Shown: one piece after another, positions 43,301 through 50,478 of the stretch
Position numbering within the stretch: the first letter of the stretch is position 1
Layout of the letters: each line of letters opens with the position of its first letter
Origin: an uncultured Christensenellaceae bacterium
Lineage (GTDB): Bacteria > Bacillota > Clostridia > Christensenellales > UBA3700
NCBI GenBank assembly: GCA_944383905.1
Contig: CALWRI010000007.1
Location: 1-64,000 of the forward strand
DNA: 64,000 nt
Reading direction: 5' to 3'
The notes under the pieces: generated by a model
What the model saw: only the letters and a program-made list of their open reading frames with translations
Databases searched by the model: none
What the model was told of the DNA's origin: nothing
Program-made: the position numbers and the translations under genes

Positions 43301-44806
43301 CACGAGTTCTGTCGGGAGAATATGCCCGCAAAGAAAAGTGCGCTCTCGCTCGAATGTCCGGACAAGTCGCTTTGCATTCTGTACGACAATCTGCCGTATC
43401 AGGTTTTGTCGAGCAGGATAAACGGCAGATGCGGCTATTATCAGGCGGGAGGAGCGATCGGGTTCAGAGATCAGCTTCAGGACTGCCTCGCGCTGCTGTG
43501 GAGCGATCCCGACGCGGTCAGAGCGCATATCCTTGCTTGCGCGGAAAGGCAGTATATCGAAGGAGACGTTATGCATTGGTGGCACGCGCCGGCGTTCGGA
43601 GTGCGCACGAAGATCACCGACGACAGACTCTTTTTGCCATACGTCGCCTGCGAGTACGTCGAACATACCGGAGACGTAACGATACTCGAAGAAAAATGCG
43701 ATTATCTCGTCGGGGAACCGCTTGACGGATTGCAGGAAGCAAGGCTCGAGCACGGCAGATACGCAGGAGCGAGAGAAAGTCTGCTTCTGCATATGCAGCG
43801 CGCGATAGACAGCGCGCTCGTAACGGGCGAGCACGGGCTTATTCTTATCGGCGGCGGAGATTGGAACGACGCTCTCAACGAGATCGGACTGAAAGGCAGG
43901 GGAGAAAGCGTATGGCTCACGCAATTTGCGATCGAAACGATAGAAAAATTCTGCCCTTATATAGATCGGGAAAGCGCCGAAAAGTATTATAAAGTCGTTT
44001 CAAAATTGAGAAACGCACTGAAAAACGCATATTTCGACGGGAGATGGGCGCGTGCGTTTACCGACAAGGGAGAATGGCTCGGCACGAAGAGATCCAAGGG
44101 TTGCAAGACTGATCTTATCTGCCAGAGCTGGGGGCAGATAACGGGCGCGGGAAGCGCGGAAGAAAGAAAAAGCGCAATGCAGGCGGCAAAGACGCTCGTC
44201 GACGAAAACTGCGGCGCGGTAAAGCTGTTCGATCCGCCTTTCGACGCTTCGGCGAGATACGGATATATCTCGTCATATCCGCGCGGCGTCAGAGAAAACG
44301 GCGGGCAATATACGCACGCCGCCGTGTGGTATCTTCTCGCGTGTTGCAGGGCGGGCGACGCCGTGGAAGCAAACAGGATCCTCGGGTTGCTCAATCCCGT
44401 CAAAAGATGCATTGACCCGATCGCTAACGAAAAATACAAAGGCGAGCCCTACGTCCTTGCGGGCGACGTATACACGAATCCCGACAATCCCGGACGAGCG
44501 GGCTGGACGTGGTATACCGGTTCTGCGGCATGGCTTTTCAAGGTGATAACCGAAGAGATGCTCGGCGTTAAAAAGAGGGGAGACTCTCTCGTGTTTTCGA
44601 CACCCGTTCTCACAAACGCGGAGGACGCCGTGCTGACTTACGAATATAAGGGCACGAAATACAGGATCCGCTTCGAGCGGTCGGATAAAAAAGGATTGAG
44701 GATAAGAGGAGTCAACTATACTAACTGTTCGACGCTTGCGCTCAAGGAAAACTGCGGAGAGACCCAAGTGACCGTATTGTTTACCGACGAGCCCCGCCGC
44801 CCTTGA
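37313..44806 (+). CDS. Cyclic beta-1,2-glucan synthase-like protein (NdvB/ChvB type, GT84-GH94)
   Basis: A 2497-residue membrane protein. N-terminal membrane helix (about 1-25), a second membrane segment near 365-430, then a glycosyltransferase-84 domain with LDEDSRTAPGEIR at about 560. A further group of membrane helices spans about 715-880. A glycoamylase-like domain runs from about 900 to 1250 (EYGFFEALDFT, FMTHHQGM). Two beta-sandwich/GH94-type modules follow, and the final GH94 phosphorylase catalytic domain carries GGDWNDALNE near 2180. This is the domain order of cyclic beta-1,2-glucan synthases, which use UDP-glucose and set ring size by phosphorolysis. RBS AGAGGTG. Confidence 0.9.
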   Translation: MFIYVITALAVLAVVCLSAIVAQSARKFDYSEYVVGGDFSVNIKQLAIEMKKVDKVGAVPDVGTLTRTIRRAFKLVRAKAKRGEPLLECEKWIVENCRAVTLNVKRANYRQFATLPHRGEARVVHLASTVVSQTYCDINAEKIASAVHEFCRYTPLTYDEICALKGAFEIALLKKIAYVGKKIISLERARRRAEEDREPDPRYAKKEGYLHYYTALGKRIPEKFLSSYTEIDVENVDFAFAGATADYARLAANAIKSFKSSPEIFTPFFCVSLSPVDRFYSRDDSYRQSDCASKEQYLAATAKLARYFNAGEYAVAKGAFDLAARFNLHFGEIIFDHRYSLRSHVKGRYVAKPKRTSYALDKWAYYLSVFLLQAAFSLVSGFLLPPVWLRITVSALTFVACYPACAYIAERVISYFLPKRPVPRMNNARVPDDAKTAVVVSHYLTDTEQAEKAVSSLLAMQAVNDDDNVCYCLLADFAPSKQKIAEEDDEIIARLNRYASKRNFVILVRSRVKTGRNYGAYERKRGALRDLNECLLSGDTGKFRYVSQKFPFRPRFVITLDEDSRTAPGEIRTAVNTALHPLNAKYDMLAFSSVYSLSSLKTPYSRKFSENAGGQTYCNYDDFYFNLCGRAVFCGKGIYDLEAFHAKTSSVIPDGKVLSHDILEGALTDTGSLNLAVAEDAPDTFVSDDARERRWKRGDVLLLPFATKKYCSDGIYRYVILKNAFSCLAPVAAFVLWILAFTQGYVAMAIPVFFSCFSAIVASLAITTATSSGIRSSEVFFRIAKTVFSALADAALLPFYAFDNACTVIGTFVDYVFNSSALLKWKPFSSLQGKRGFSRHAAVVAPSCVFVVAVAALCYRHPLVAVYAAIFLLVANSLYFAGKSKERAQFSQSGINVLKQYAKDTFSYFEALEKDLLPCDNVQIYPPRGKSATTSPTNVGFALLAQVCAAELGIRSVSDAHESMATLTDTVLRLDKYKGHLYNWYDVSSGKPANPLFVSSADSGNFVAALIVCRRFCKKHNYFETAEKCAKLIDETDFSFLTDKDKKRLYIGYDVAKKEYAGEYDLLASESRLAGYVASCGSSDDSLWNGFSRVQTNSKGNVLVSWSGTAFEYLLPQLFLRDVKGSLVTSSVVNAVRTFVSRKCCGLWGISESGYFAFDSDANYQYKAHGVGELALRNEDDLCVITPYASALALKYAPKKALCNLQKLESCGCYGEYGFFEALDFTSGKNTVSSFMTHHQGMILCAVTNALTGGVITEYFMSDEKMRGGALLLEERKIPVVTRKEKKRDFVFGNDDAYRYEVELSEFPTAHLLYGREYGIVIDDYGCGYSRWRDKDVNVFSHSYYKNSGGFGYFVCDGERFCPTFAPLKKDGGAFKATFGRDEVVYENVKRSCRLKIYAPDVISGEVREYTVTNDSDRSKDYDFVFAERVAMCPREEYAAHPAFCDLFVSARFDEKSNTVYLKRKPRERHGGFSLAATLVSDGEATAECNRQNLFGRNGDESDPCFDFGKTSPSLGDVITPCVGLKRSFTLAPGQSKTLAVVIQCAEDEATLESRVAQVTGTDFLGYACKPAADGAGSALKKYLSDEATARYTDALAAKLLYEPYPKSALLARAQKLFPVGSEEKTVILDYDGNAAFTKKAVKSVIACRLLGINVRFVVIYDPQRFSGEDTAAEICERSTVSDLRSLPFVSFIDKSQCKPNDLKNLIATSFFVLREFRSADKGAVGIAVRRRSGAVAFEDCEKPRLFACGNGGFDQNGDYIVDSVPAAPYSNVVCSATGGFVTTENGGGFCYFLNSQANKLSGWSNDQCADPPFERILVSDGQSVIRLNKLNRGGYVRHAKGFTEYVCRTANAEYRLKKSLSAGGRIILSDVTVTVTGSKPLSVGITYLAEPCADSRENRSDVFCEESGDAVRVVNVKTERSFYLYCGEKAELITDCAQAMSRGINGFNPKRVKSPFNNPMCGATAAVNIEAGTSKKISFMLCDGEETLGMARRKEHEFCRENMPAKKSALSLECPDKSLCILYDNLPYQVLSSRINGRCGYYQAGGAIGFRDQLQDCLALLWSDPDAVRAHILACAERQYIEGDVMHWWHAPAFGVRTKITDDRLFLPYVACEYVEHTGDVTILEEKCDYLVGEPLDGLQEARLEHGRYAGARESLLLHMQRAIDSALVTGEHGLILIGGGDWNDALNEIGLKGRGESVWLTQFAIETIEKFCPYIDRESAEKYYKVVSKLRNALKNAYFDGRWARAFTDKGEWLGTKRSKGCKTDLICQSWGQITGAGSAEERKSAMQAAKTLVDENCGAVKLFDPPFDASARYGYISSYPRGVRENGGQYTHAAVWYLLACCRAGDAVEANRILGLLNPVKRCIDPIANEKYKGEPYVLAGDVYTNPDNPGRAGWTWYTGSAAWLFKVITEEMLGVKKRGDSLVFSTPVLTNAEDAVLTYEYKGTKYRIRFERSDKKGLRIRGVNYTNCSTLALKENCGETQVTVLFTDEPRRP

Positions 44807-44831
44807 CAAGCGGCATAAATATATGTATAAT
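44803..44831 (+). promoter_or_regulatory. Consensus sigma-A promoter of rarA
   Basis: TTGACA at 44803-44808, 17-bp spacer, TATAAT at 44826-44831. The -35 box overlaps the stop codon of the glucan synthase. The rarA ATG is ten bases after the -10 box, so the leader is at most a few bases. Confidence 0.9.
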
Positions 44832-44840
44832 AAAAGCCGT

Positions 44841-46133
44841 ATGGACAGTTTATTCGATTTCAACGTAAACGCTTCAAAGCCTCTTGCGGAAAAAATGCGC
44901 CCGACGAGTCTCGACGATTTCGTCGGGCAGCAGCATATCGTCGGCAAGGGAAGTCTTTTGAGAAGAGCAATTCTTGCAGACAAGCTGGGAAGCTGTATTT
45001 TTTACGGTCCTCCCGGTTCGGGTAAGACGACGCTCGCGCATATAATCGCTTCGACGACTCATAGCGATTTCGTGCAGATGAATGCCGTTTCGAGCGGCGT
45101 TGCCGACGCTAAAAAGGTCATCGAAGACGCAAAGACAAGGCTCGAGTTGTACGGCACGAGAACGTATCTGATGCTCGACGAATGCCACAGATGGAACAAG
45201 GCGCAGTCGGACTGCATGCTTGCGGCGATAGAGCAGGGCTACATAGTTTTCATCGGCTCGACCACGGAAAATCCTTACGTCAACATGACGAGGGCAATCG
45301 TATCGCGGTGCAGGGTTTTCGAGTTCAAAAGATTGAGCGAAGACGACGTCAGAAGCGCGATGCTTCGCGCAATATCCGACAAAACGAACGGTCTCGGCAA
45401 TTACGATCTCAAAGTCGAGGACAAGGCTCTCGATCATCTCGTCTGGGCTTCGGACGGAGACCTGCGTACGGCTCTCAACGCCCTCGAACTTGCCGTGATG
45501 ACGACGACTCCCGACAAGGACGGGAAGATCGTCATTGATCTCGAAACGGCGCAGCAGTCCATTCAGAAAAAGGCTTTGAGCATAGACGAGAGCACATATT
45601 ACGATATGCTTTCCGCGTTTTGCAAATCGCTCCGAGGCAGCGACAGCGACGCCGCGCTCTATTGGGCGGAGAGGCTTATCCAGGCGGGCTGCGATCCTCT
45701 GCTGATAGCAAGGCGCACCCTCGTTCACAGCAGCGAGGACGTCGGTATGGCAGATCCGATGGCGCTCGTCGTGGCTAATTCCGCCGTAGAGGCGTACAAA
45801 AATCTGGGTATGCCCGAAGGCAAAATCCCGCTTTACAACGCGATAATTTACGTCTGCGAGGCGAGCAAGTCCAACAGCGTCGTCGAGGCGATGTACGGCG
45901 CGGAAAGGCTGGTTGCCGAAAACAAGGACGACAACGTGCCGCCGTACCTGCGCGACACTCATTACCATACTGACAAGGTCACAGGATACAAATACGTTCA
46001 CGATTACGGCGGCTGGGTAGAACAGACTTATCTGCCTGAATCCATCAAGGACGCGCAGCTTTACAAGCCGTCGACCAACGGCAAGGAAAAGGATCTCGTC
46101 CGCGCAAAAGTGATAAAAAGGAATAAAGGTTGA
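44841..46133 (+). CDS. rarA: Replication-associated recombination protein RarA (MgsA)
   Basis: A 430-residue AAA+ ATPase starting MDSLFDFNVNASKPLAEKMRP. Walker A GPPGSGKTT (about 61-69), Walker B LMLDECHRW, sensor GSTTENP and the C-terminal tetramerisation domain (AGCDPLLIARRTLVHSSEDVGMADP) are characteristic. It acts on stalled replication forks and single-stranded gaps with SSB. An in-frame ATG at 44823 is inside the promoter, so 44841 is used. No ribosome binding site is present, consistent with a leaderless message. Confidence 0.96.
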   Translation: MDSLFDFNVNASKPLAEKMRPTSLDDFVGQQHIVGKGSLLRRAILADKLGSCIFYGPPGSGKTTLAHIIASTTHSDFVQMNAVSSGVADAKKVIEDAKTRLELYGTRTYLMLDECHRWNKAQSDCMLAAIEQGYIVFIGSTTENPYVNMTRAIVSRCRVFEFKRLSEDDVRSAMLRAISDKTNGLGNYDLKVEDKALDHLVWASDGDLRTALNALELAVMTTTPDKDGKIVIDLETAQQSIQKKALSIDESTYYDMLSAFCKSLRGSDSDAALYWAERLIQAGCDPLLIARRTLVHSSEDVGMADPMALVVANSAVEAYKNLGMPEGKIPLYNAIIYVCEASKSNSVVEAMYGAERLVAENKDDNVPPYLRDTHYHTDKVTGYKYVHDYGGWVEQTYLPESIKDAQLYKPSTNGKEKDLVRAKVIKRNKG

Positions 46134-46135
46134 GT

Positions 46136-46888
46136 ATGCTTGAAATCAACAATCTGGTAAAAAAATACAAAAACAGCGAAAAACTTGCCGTGAACGACGT
46201 GTCTCTGACCGTCGGAGAAGGCGAGGTCTACGGTTTTCTCGGACCCAACGGCGCGGGAAAATCCACGACTATCAAATGCGTATGCGGGATCCTTCCTTTT
46301 GATTCCGGCAGCATCAGGATATGCGGGAAGAACATAAAAGACGAGCCGATCGCCGCAAAACGCAATATCGGCTATGTTTCCGACAATCACGCGCTTTACG
46401 ACAGGCTTACCGCGAGAGAATATCTCAATTTCATCTGCGATATTTACGGCGTCGGACTCAACGATCGCAAGCAGAGAGCCGAAAAGTATATGTCGCTTTT
46501 CTCTCTTACCGACTCTTTCGACAGCCCGATCAGATCTTTTTCGCACGGTATGAAACAAAAAATATGTGTGATCGGAGCGCTGATACACAATCCGAGGCTG
46601 TGGGTGCTCGACGAGCCTCTGACCGGTCTCGACCCGAAATCCGCTTTTGAGCTCAAGGAGCTCATGAAAGAACATTGCAAAGAGGGTAACAGCGTGTTTT
46701 TCAGTTCTCACGTCCTCGAGGTCGTCGAAAAGGTCTGCGACAAAGTCGCGATAATCGACGACGGAAAGCTCGTGACCTCTTTCGACATCGCGGATCTCAA
46801 GGATATGAAGGACAACAAGTCTCTCGAAGACGTCTTCCTCTCTCTGACAGAGGATAAGCCCGAAACCGACGAGGTGAAATTCGACTGA
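46136..46888 (+). CDS. ABC transporter ATP-binding protein
   Basis: Encodes 250 residues from the ATG at 46136 (a TTG at 46130 is an alternative; AAAGG lies upstream). Walker A GPNGAGKST, Q-loop region, signature RSFSHGMKQK (an SxG variant of LSGGQ), Walker B LWVLDEPLTGLDP and switch His SSHVLE are all present. It resembles the drug, lantibiotic or Na+ exporter-type ABC-2 ATPases. It is co-transcribed with the permease that starts two bases after its stop; together they form an exporter or remodelling system of unknown substrate. Confidence 0.92.
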   Translation: MLEINNLVKKYKNSEKLAVNDVSLTVGEGEVYGFLGPNGAGKSTTIKCVCGILPFDSGSIRICGKNIKDEPIAAKRNIGYVSDNHALYDRLTAREYLNFICDIYGVGLNDRKQRAEKYMSLFSLTDSFDSPIRSFSHGMKQKICVIGALIHNPRLWVLDEPLTGLDPKSAFELKELMKEHCKEGNSVFFSSHVLEVVEKVCDKVAIIDDGKLVTSFDIADLKDMKDNKSLEDVFLSLTEDKPETDEVKFD

Positions 46889-46889
46889 T

Positions 46890-48596
46890 ATGAGACAGTT
46901 CGCAACGCTTTTCAAGCTGAATTTCAGATATTATACGCTGCCCGATCTTTCGGATAAGAAGTCGAGGAAGAAATATATCCTTCTTATCGCGCTGATGTGT
47001 CTTGCATTCGCGTTTCCGATCGCGGGTCTGTTTATGACTCTGTACGCGACGGCAACGCTCGCTTTCTCGCAGGGCGGAGTCGTAGAGATGCTTTCGGGCG
47101 TATTTTGCATATCGCAGATAAGCGTATTGTTTTTGAGCGCGTTTTCATATATTTCGTCGATGTTTTTCGCAAAAGACAACGAGATCGTGCTCAACCTTCC
47201 CGTGCCGCAGATAACAGTTTTTACGAGCAAACTCGCCGTTTGTTACGTCAACGAATTGCTGATCTCGACGATAGTGGTACTGCCGGCGTCCGTAATAACC
47301 GCGGTAGCCGCTTCGCAGGCGGGAGTTGCGCTCGGTGCGCAGTTTTATCTGCTTATCCCCGTCGCCGTATTGCTTTTGCCGCTACTGCCGATGTTGCTGC
47401 TTTCGATCGTGTCTTTTCCGGTAGCCGTCGTCATACAGAAATTGAACAAGAGACCCGTGCTCGGTGCGGTGATACAGGCTGTCTTTCTTATCGCTTTCGT
47501 CGGCGGGATATATTATCTGACCTATTCCGCGTCGTACTCCGTCGGAGGAGAGGGCGAGGCGCTCGACATAGGCAGAATATTTGCGCCGATGGCGAAAGTC
47601 AACGTGTTTTCCACCATGCTCGCAAAGGCTATGACGGGCGAAAATTTTGCGGCAAATTTCTTCGGCTTCATAGGCAGTACGCTCGGCTTTGCCGCCGTTT
47701 CGTGCGGTCTATCCGTTCTTTTCTACAAAAAAGCGTTGCAGAGTTCTGCCGAAGGTCAGGGCGGAAAGGCGAAAAAAGCAAAAAAAGAAAGCACAAAAGA
47801 GGAAGAAAAATCGCCATTTTCATCCTTTTTGCTTGCGGACGTAAAATATCTTTTGAGAGAGAGCTCCGTCACCGTGAATACCATTCTTTCGGTCGTAATG
47901 CCCGCGCTTCTCGTGTTTTTGTGCACGTTTATGACGACGCGCTCGATGCAGGCTTCGTTGCAATCCGCTTCCGAAGCGGCAGGGGAAGGAGAAGCTGCGC
48001 AGACTTTCGTTTCGACGTCATATCTCTCGCTTGCGATGTCGATAATGATGGCGGGATGGTTCTGTTCGGGCACAAATCTGTTCTCGACGGTAGGTTTCAG
48101 CCTCGAAAGAGAAAACTTTGCGATAATAAAGACTTTGCCCGTTTCTTTTCCGAGGATATTTTATGCAAAACTGCTTGCCGCCGACGTCGTGACCGTACTT
48201 TCGACGATCGTCGCTTCGGTCGTCACCGTGATCATATCCAAACTCACCGTGTGGGACTTCTTGCTCATGGCGGTGCTTCTTTCCGTTTACGGCGTAACGG
48301 TAAACGCCTTCGCGTTGCTCCGCGATCTGAAAGCGCCGAGACTCAATTGGATCACCGTCAAAGAGCTTACCAAAAACAACTTTCATACGCTCGTTCCGAT
48401 GCTCGTTTCCATGGCGGGGATATTGCCCGTCATGGTCGTCGCGTTCGTAGCGGCTTTTTATCAGAATATCAGCGACCTCGCGCGTTCCGCAATGATCTGG
48501 GGAGTTTTCGCCGCGGTCGACGTCATATTCGCGCTTGTCTTCCACCTGCACGTCGGCGACAAGGCGAACAAATACTTTGAGGAGTGCGAATGCTGA
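46890..48596 (+). CDS. ABC-2 type transporter permease
   Basis: A 568-residue polytopic protein with about twelve predicted membrane helices arranged in two groups, separated by a Lys/Glu-rich cytoplasmic loop near residues 285-310 (GGKAKKAKKESTKEEEK). It has no ATPase motif and is partner to the adjacent ATP-binding gene. The family member cannot be named. Its stop overlaps the proposed start of ruvX, which implies shared transcription but not necessarily shared function. Confidence 0.85.
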   Translation: MRQFATLFKLNFRYYTLPDLSDKKSRKKYILLIALMCLAFAFPIAGLFMTLYATATLAFSQGGVVEMLSGVFCISQISVLFLSAFSYISSMFFAKDNEIVLNLPVPQITVFTSKLAVCYVNELLISTIVVLPASVITAVAASQAGVALGAQFYLLIPVAVLLLPLLPMLLLSIVSFPVAVVIQKLNKRPVLGAVIQAVFLIAFVGGIYYLTYSASYSVGGEGEALDIGRIFAPMAKVNVFSTMLAKAMTGENFAANFFGFIGSTLGFAAVSCGLSVLFYKKALQSSAEGQGGKAKKAKKESTKEEEKSPFSSFLLADVKYLLRESSVTVNTILSVVMPALLVFLCTFMTTRSMQASLQSASEAAGEGEAAQTFVSTSYLSLAMSIMMAGWFCSGTNLFSTVGFSLERENFAIIKTLPVSFPRIFYAKLLAADVVTVLSTIVASVVTVIISKLTVWDFLLMAVLLSVYGVTVNAFALLRDLKAPRLNWITVKELTKNNFHTLVPMLVSMAGILPVMVVAFVAAFYQNISDLARSAMIWGVFAAVDVIFALVFHLHVGDKANKYFEECEC

Positions 48597-49003
48597 TGAG
48601 ACATCTTTGTATAGATCTCGGGGACGTAAGGATAGGACTTGCGACAAGCGACAGCATGGGTATCTGCGCGACGGGGCTTGAAACCTACCGCCGCGTCGAA
48701 TCGCAAAAAGATCTCGGATACATAGCGGATATAGTAAAGCGAGAAAACATAGGCAGAGTGGTGATCGGCCTTCCCGTGAATATGGACGGCACGAGCGGCG
48801 AGAGAGTCGAAAAGGCAAGGGCTTTCGGCGACGCTCTCAGACCTCTCGTTCAGGCGGAGATAGCGTATCAGGACGAAAGACTCTCCACCGTCGCCGGAGA
48901 GAGAATGTTGATCGAAGCGGGTATGCGCCGCGAAAAGCGCAAAAAAGTCATTGACAAGATCGCCGCGACGATAATCCTTCAGACCTATCTGGATTCTCAT
49001 TGA
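48590..49003 (+). CDS. ruvX: Holliday-junction resolvase-like / pre-16S nuclease RuvX (YqgF)
   Basis: A 137-residue RNase H-fold protein: CIDLGDVRIGLATSD (catalytic Asp), VIGLPVNMDGTSGERVEKA, and YQDERLSTVAGERML with DKIAATIILQTYL. YqgF proteins finish 16S rRNA 5' processing. The start is either ATG 48590 or ATG 48596; GAGGAG favours the former, which overlaps the permease end. The order ruvX then a DUF1292 gene is the same as yrrK-yrzB in Bacillus. Confidence 0.93.
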   Translation: MLMRHLCIDLGDVRIGLATSDSMGICATGLETYRRVESQKDLGYIADIVKRENIGRVVIGLPVNMDGTSGERVEKARAFGDALRPLVQAEIAYQDERLSTVAGERMLIEAGMRREKRKKVIDKIAATIILQTYLDSH

Positions 49004-49021
49004 CGTATTGACGCAAAACCG

Positions 49022-49050
49022 TTGATAAACGGAGAAAAATAAAGTATAAT
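49022..49050 (+). promoter_or_regulatory. sigma-A promoter of the DUF1292 gene
   Basis: -35 TTGATA at 49022-49027, 17-bp spacer, -10 TATAAT at 49045-49050. The start codon is 30 bases downstream after GAAAGGAGA. Confidence 0.85.
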
Positions 49051-49079
49051 ACAGACGAACGACCGAAAGGAGATAAATC

Positions 49080-49460
49080 ATGGCTAAAAAAGACGACAGA
49101 GACAGAGAATTTCTCGAAGAAAACACCGTCGTGCTCAAAGGCGAAGACGGCGAGGAAATAGAACTCGTAAGCATTGCGGACGTCGATTACGGCGACGCGG
49201 AATACAGCATCATGCAGCCGCTCGAGCTTGGCGATCTCGGCGACGACGAAGTCATCATATTCGAGATCGAGCGCGACGAAGAGGGCAACTGTTCGTACGT
49301 TCCCGTAGAGGATATGGACCTCGCGCAGGAAGTCCTCGACGAGTTTTACCGTCAGTGCGACGAGCAGCTCGAGGACGACGAATGCGACTGCGACGGCTGC
49401 GATTGCGAGGATTGCGACGGCAACTGCGACGGTTGTGGCGGATCGGAAGACGAAGAATAA
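49080..49460 (+). CDS. DUF1292 (YrzB-like) protein with Asp/Cys-rich tail
   Basis: A 126-residue, very acidic protein. Residues about 15-95 form the DUF1292 core (VVLKGEDGEEIELVSIADVDY... YSIMQPLELGD... VIIFEIERDEEGNCSYVPVED), family of unknown function found next to ruvX in Bacillota. The last 30 residues are an added segment made almost only of Cys, Asp, Glu and Gly with seven cysteines (ECDCDGCDCEDCDGNCDGC), resembling a metal-binding or redox tail. It has its own promoter and terminator. Confidence 0.85.
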   Translation: MAKKDDRDREFLEENTVVLKGEDGEEIELVSIADVDYGDAEYSIMQPLELGDLGDDEVIIFEIERDEEGNCSYVPVEDMDLAQEVLDEFYRQCDEQLEDDECDCDGCDCEDCDGNCDGCGGSEDEE

Positions 49461-49482
49461 TACGCTTTGCAGCGCGGACGGG

Positions 49483-49505
49483 AACGTGACGCGACGCGTT
49501 TTTTT
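49483..49505 (+). terminator. Terminator after the DUF1292 gene
   Basis: 6-bp stem AACGTG/CGCGTT (one G-T pair), 6-base loop, seven T. Confidence 0.65.
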
Positions 49506-49541
49506 GCTCTGAAAAAATTTTCAAAAGAGCCGCGTTTTCGT

Positions 49542-49570
49542 TTGCTTTATATTATTTAATATGCTACAAT
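49542..49570 (+). promoter_or_regulatory. sigma-A promoter of rpsB-tsf
   Basis: -35 TTGCTT at 49542-49547, 17-bp spacer, -10 TACAAT at 49565-49570. Confidence 0.8.
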
Positions 49571-49576
49571 TCTAAA

Positions 49577-49672
49577 GGCAAAAAAATCACCCTCGGTCAG
49601 CGACGGGCATCCTGCTTTGAAAAAAGTGGTTCCGGAACGAAAGCCGTGGGGAAGAAAAAAGGAGAATAAAAA
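49577..49672 (+). promoter_or_regulatory. Presumed structured 5' leader of rpsB
   Basis: The roughly 95-base leader has GC-rich blocks with pairing potential (CCTCGG near 49591 with CCGTGGGG near 49644; GTTCC/GGAAC at 49629-49638), then AAAAAGGAG. S2 genes are often autoregulated through such leaders; whether this one is cannot be decided by eye. Confidence 0.45.
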
Positions 49673-50464
49673 ATGGCAGTAGTAACAATGAAAGGCCTGC
49701 TCGAGGCAGGCGTGCACTTCGGTCACCAGACCAAGAAATGGAACCCCAAGATGGCAAAGTACATCTATTCGGCGCGCAACGACATTTATATAATCGACTT
49801 GCAGATCTCCGTCGAACACGTCGAGAAGGCATACGCTTTCGTCCGTGACGTCGCTAAACAGGGCAAATCCATCCTCTTTGTCGGTACCAAGAAGCAGGCG
49901 CAGGACGCTATCAAGGACGAGGCTGTCCGTTGCGGAATGTACTATATGAACAAGAGATGGCCGGGCGGCACTCTTACCAACTTCAAGACGATGAGAAGCA
50001 GGATCGACCGCCTCAACAAGATCAACCAGATGGAGATCATGGGCGAGTTTGAGCTTCTTCCCAAGAAGGAAGTCGCAGGTCTGAAGAAAGAGAAAGAAAA
50101 GCTCGAAGAAGTTTTCGGCGGTATCAAGAACATGACCAATCTCCCCGGCGCTATGTTCGTCGTCGACATCAACAACGAAGAGATCGCCGTCAAAGAGGCG
50201 AGAAAGCTGGGTATCCCCGTTGTCGGTCTTGTTGACACCAACTGCGACCCCGATCTCGTGGATTACGTTATCCCGGGCAACGACGACGCTATCCGCGCTA
50301 TCAAACTGATCGCAAGCATTATGGCAAACGCGGTCATCGAAGCTAACGAGGGTATCGCTTACTCCGTCGAGGACGAAGAGGAAGACGCCGAAAAGATCGG
50401 CGAAGCGGCTGTCGAAAGCGAGAACGTGGGCGAGGAGACCGCTCCCGTAGCTACCGAAGAGTAA
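49673..50464 (+). CDS. rpsB: 30S ribosomal protein S2
   Basis: A 263-residue S2 of usual length. Signatures are [40 protein letters not shown] and [33 protein letters not shown]. The C-terminus (about 225-263) is an acidic tail rich in Glu. First gene of the rpsB-tsf transcript with its own promoter. RBS AAAGGAG. Confidence 0.98.
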   Translation: MAVVTMKGLLEAGVHFGHQTKKWNPKMAKYIYSARNDIYIIDLQISVEHVEKAYAFVRDVAKQGKSILFVGTKKQAQDAIKDEAVRCGMYYMNKRWPGGTLTNFKTMRSRIDRLNKINQMEIMGEFELLPKKEVAGLKKEKEKLEEVFGGIKNMTNLPGAMFVVDINNEEIAVKEARKLGIPVVGLVDTNCDPDLVDYVIPGNDDAIRAIKLIASIMANAVIEANEGIAYSVEDEEEDAEKIGEAAVESENVGEETAPVATEE

Positions 50465-50478
50465 TAAAGGAGAGACTT

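Noticed and set aside
46136..48596. ABC pair as dedicated cyclic glucan exporter
   Set aside because: The ATPase and ABC-2 permease are separate from the glucan synthase by rarA with its own promoter and do not resemble the fused NdvA-type exporter; linkage of function is not supported.
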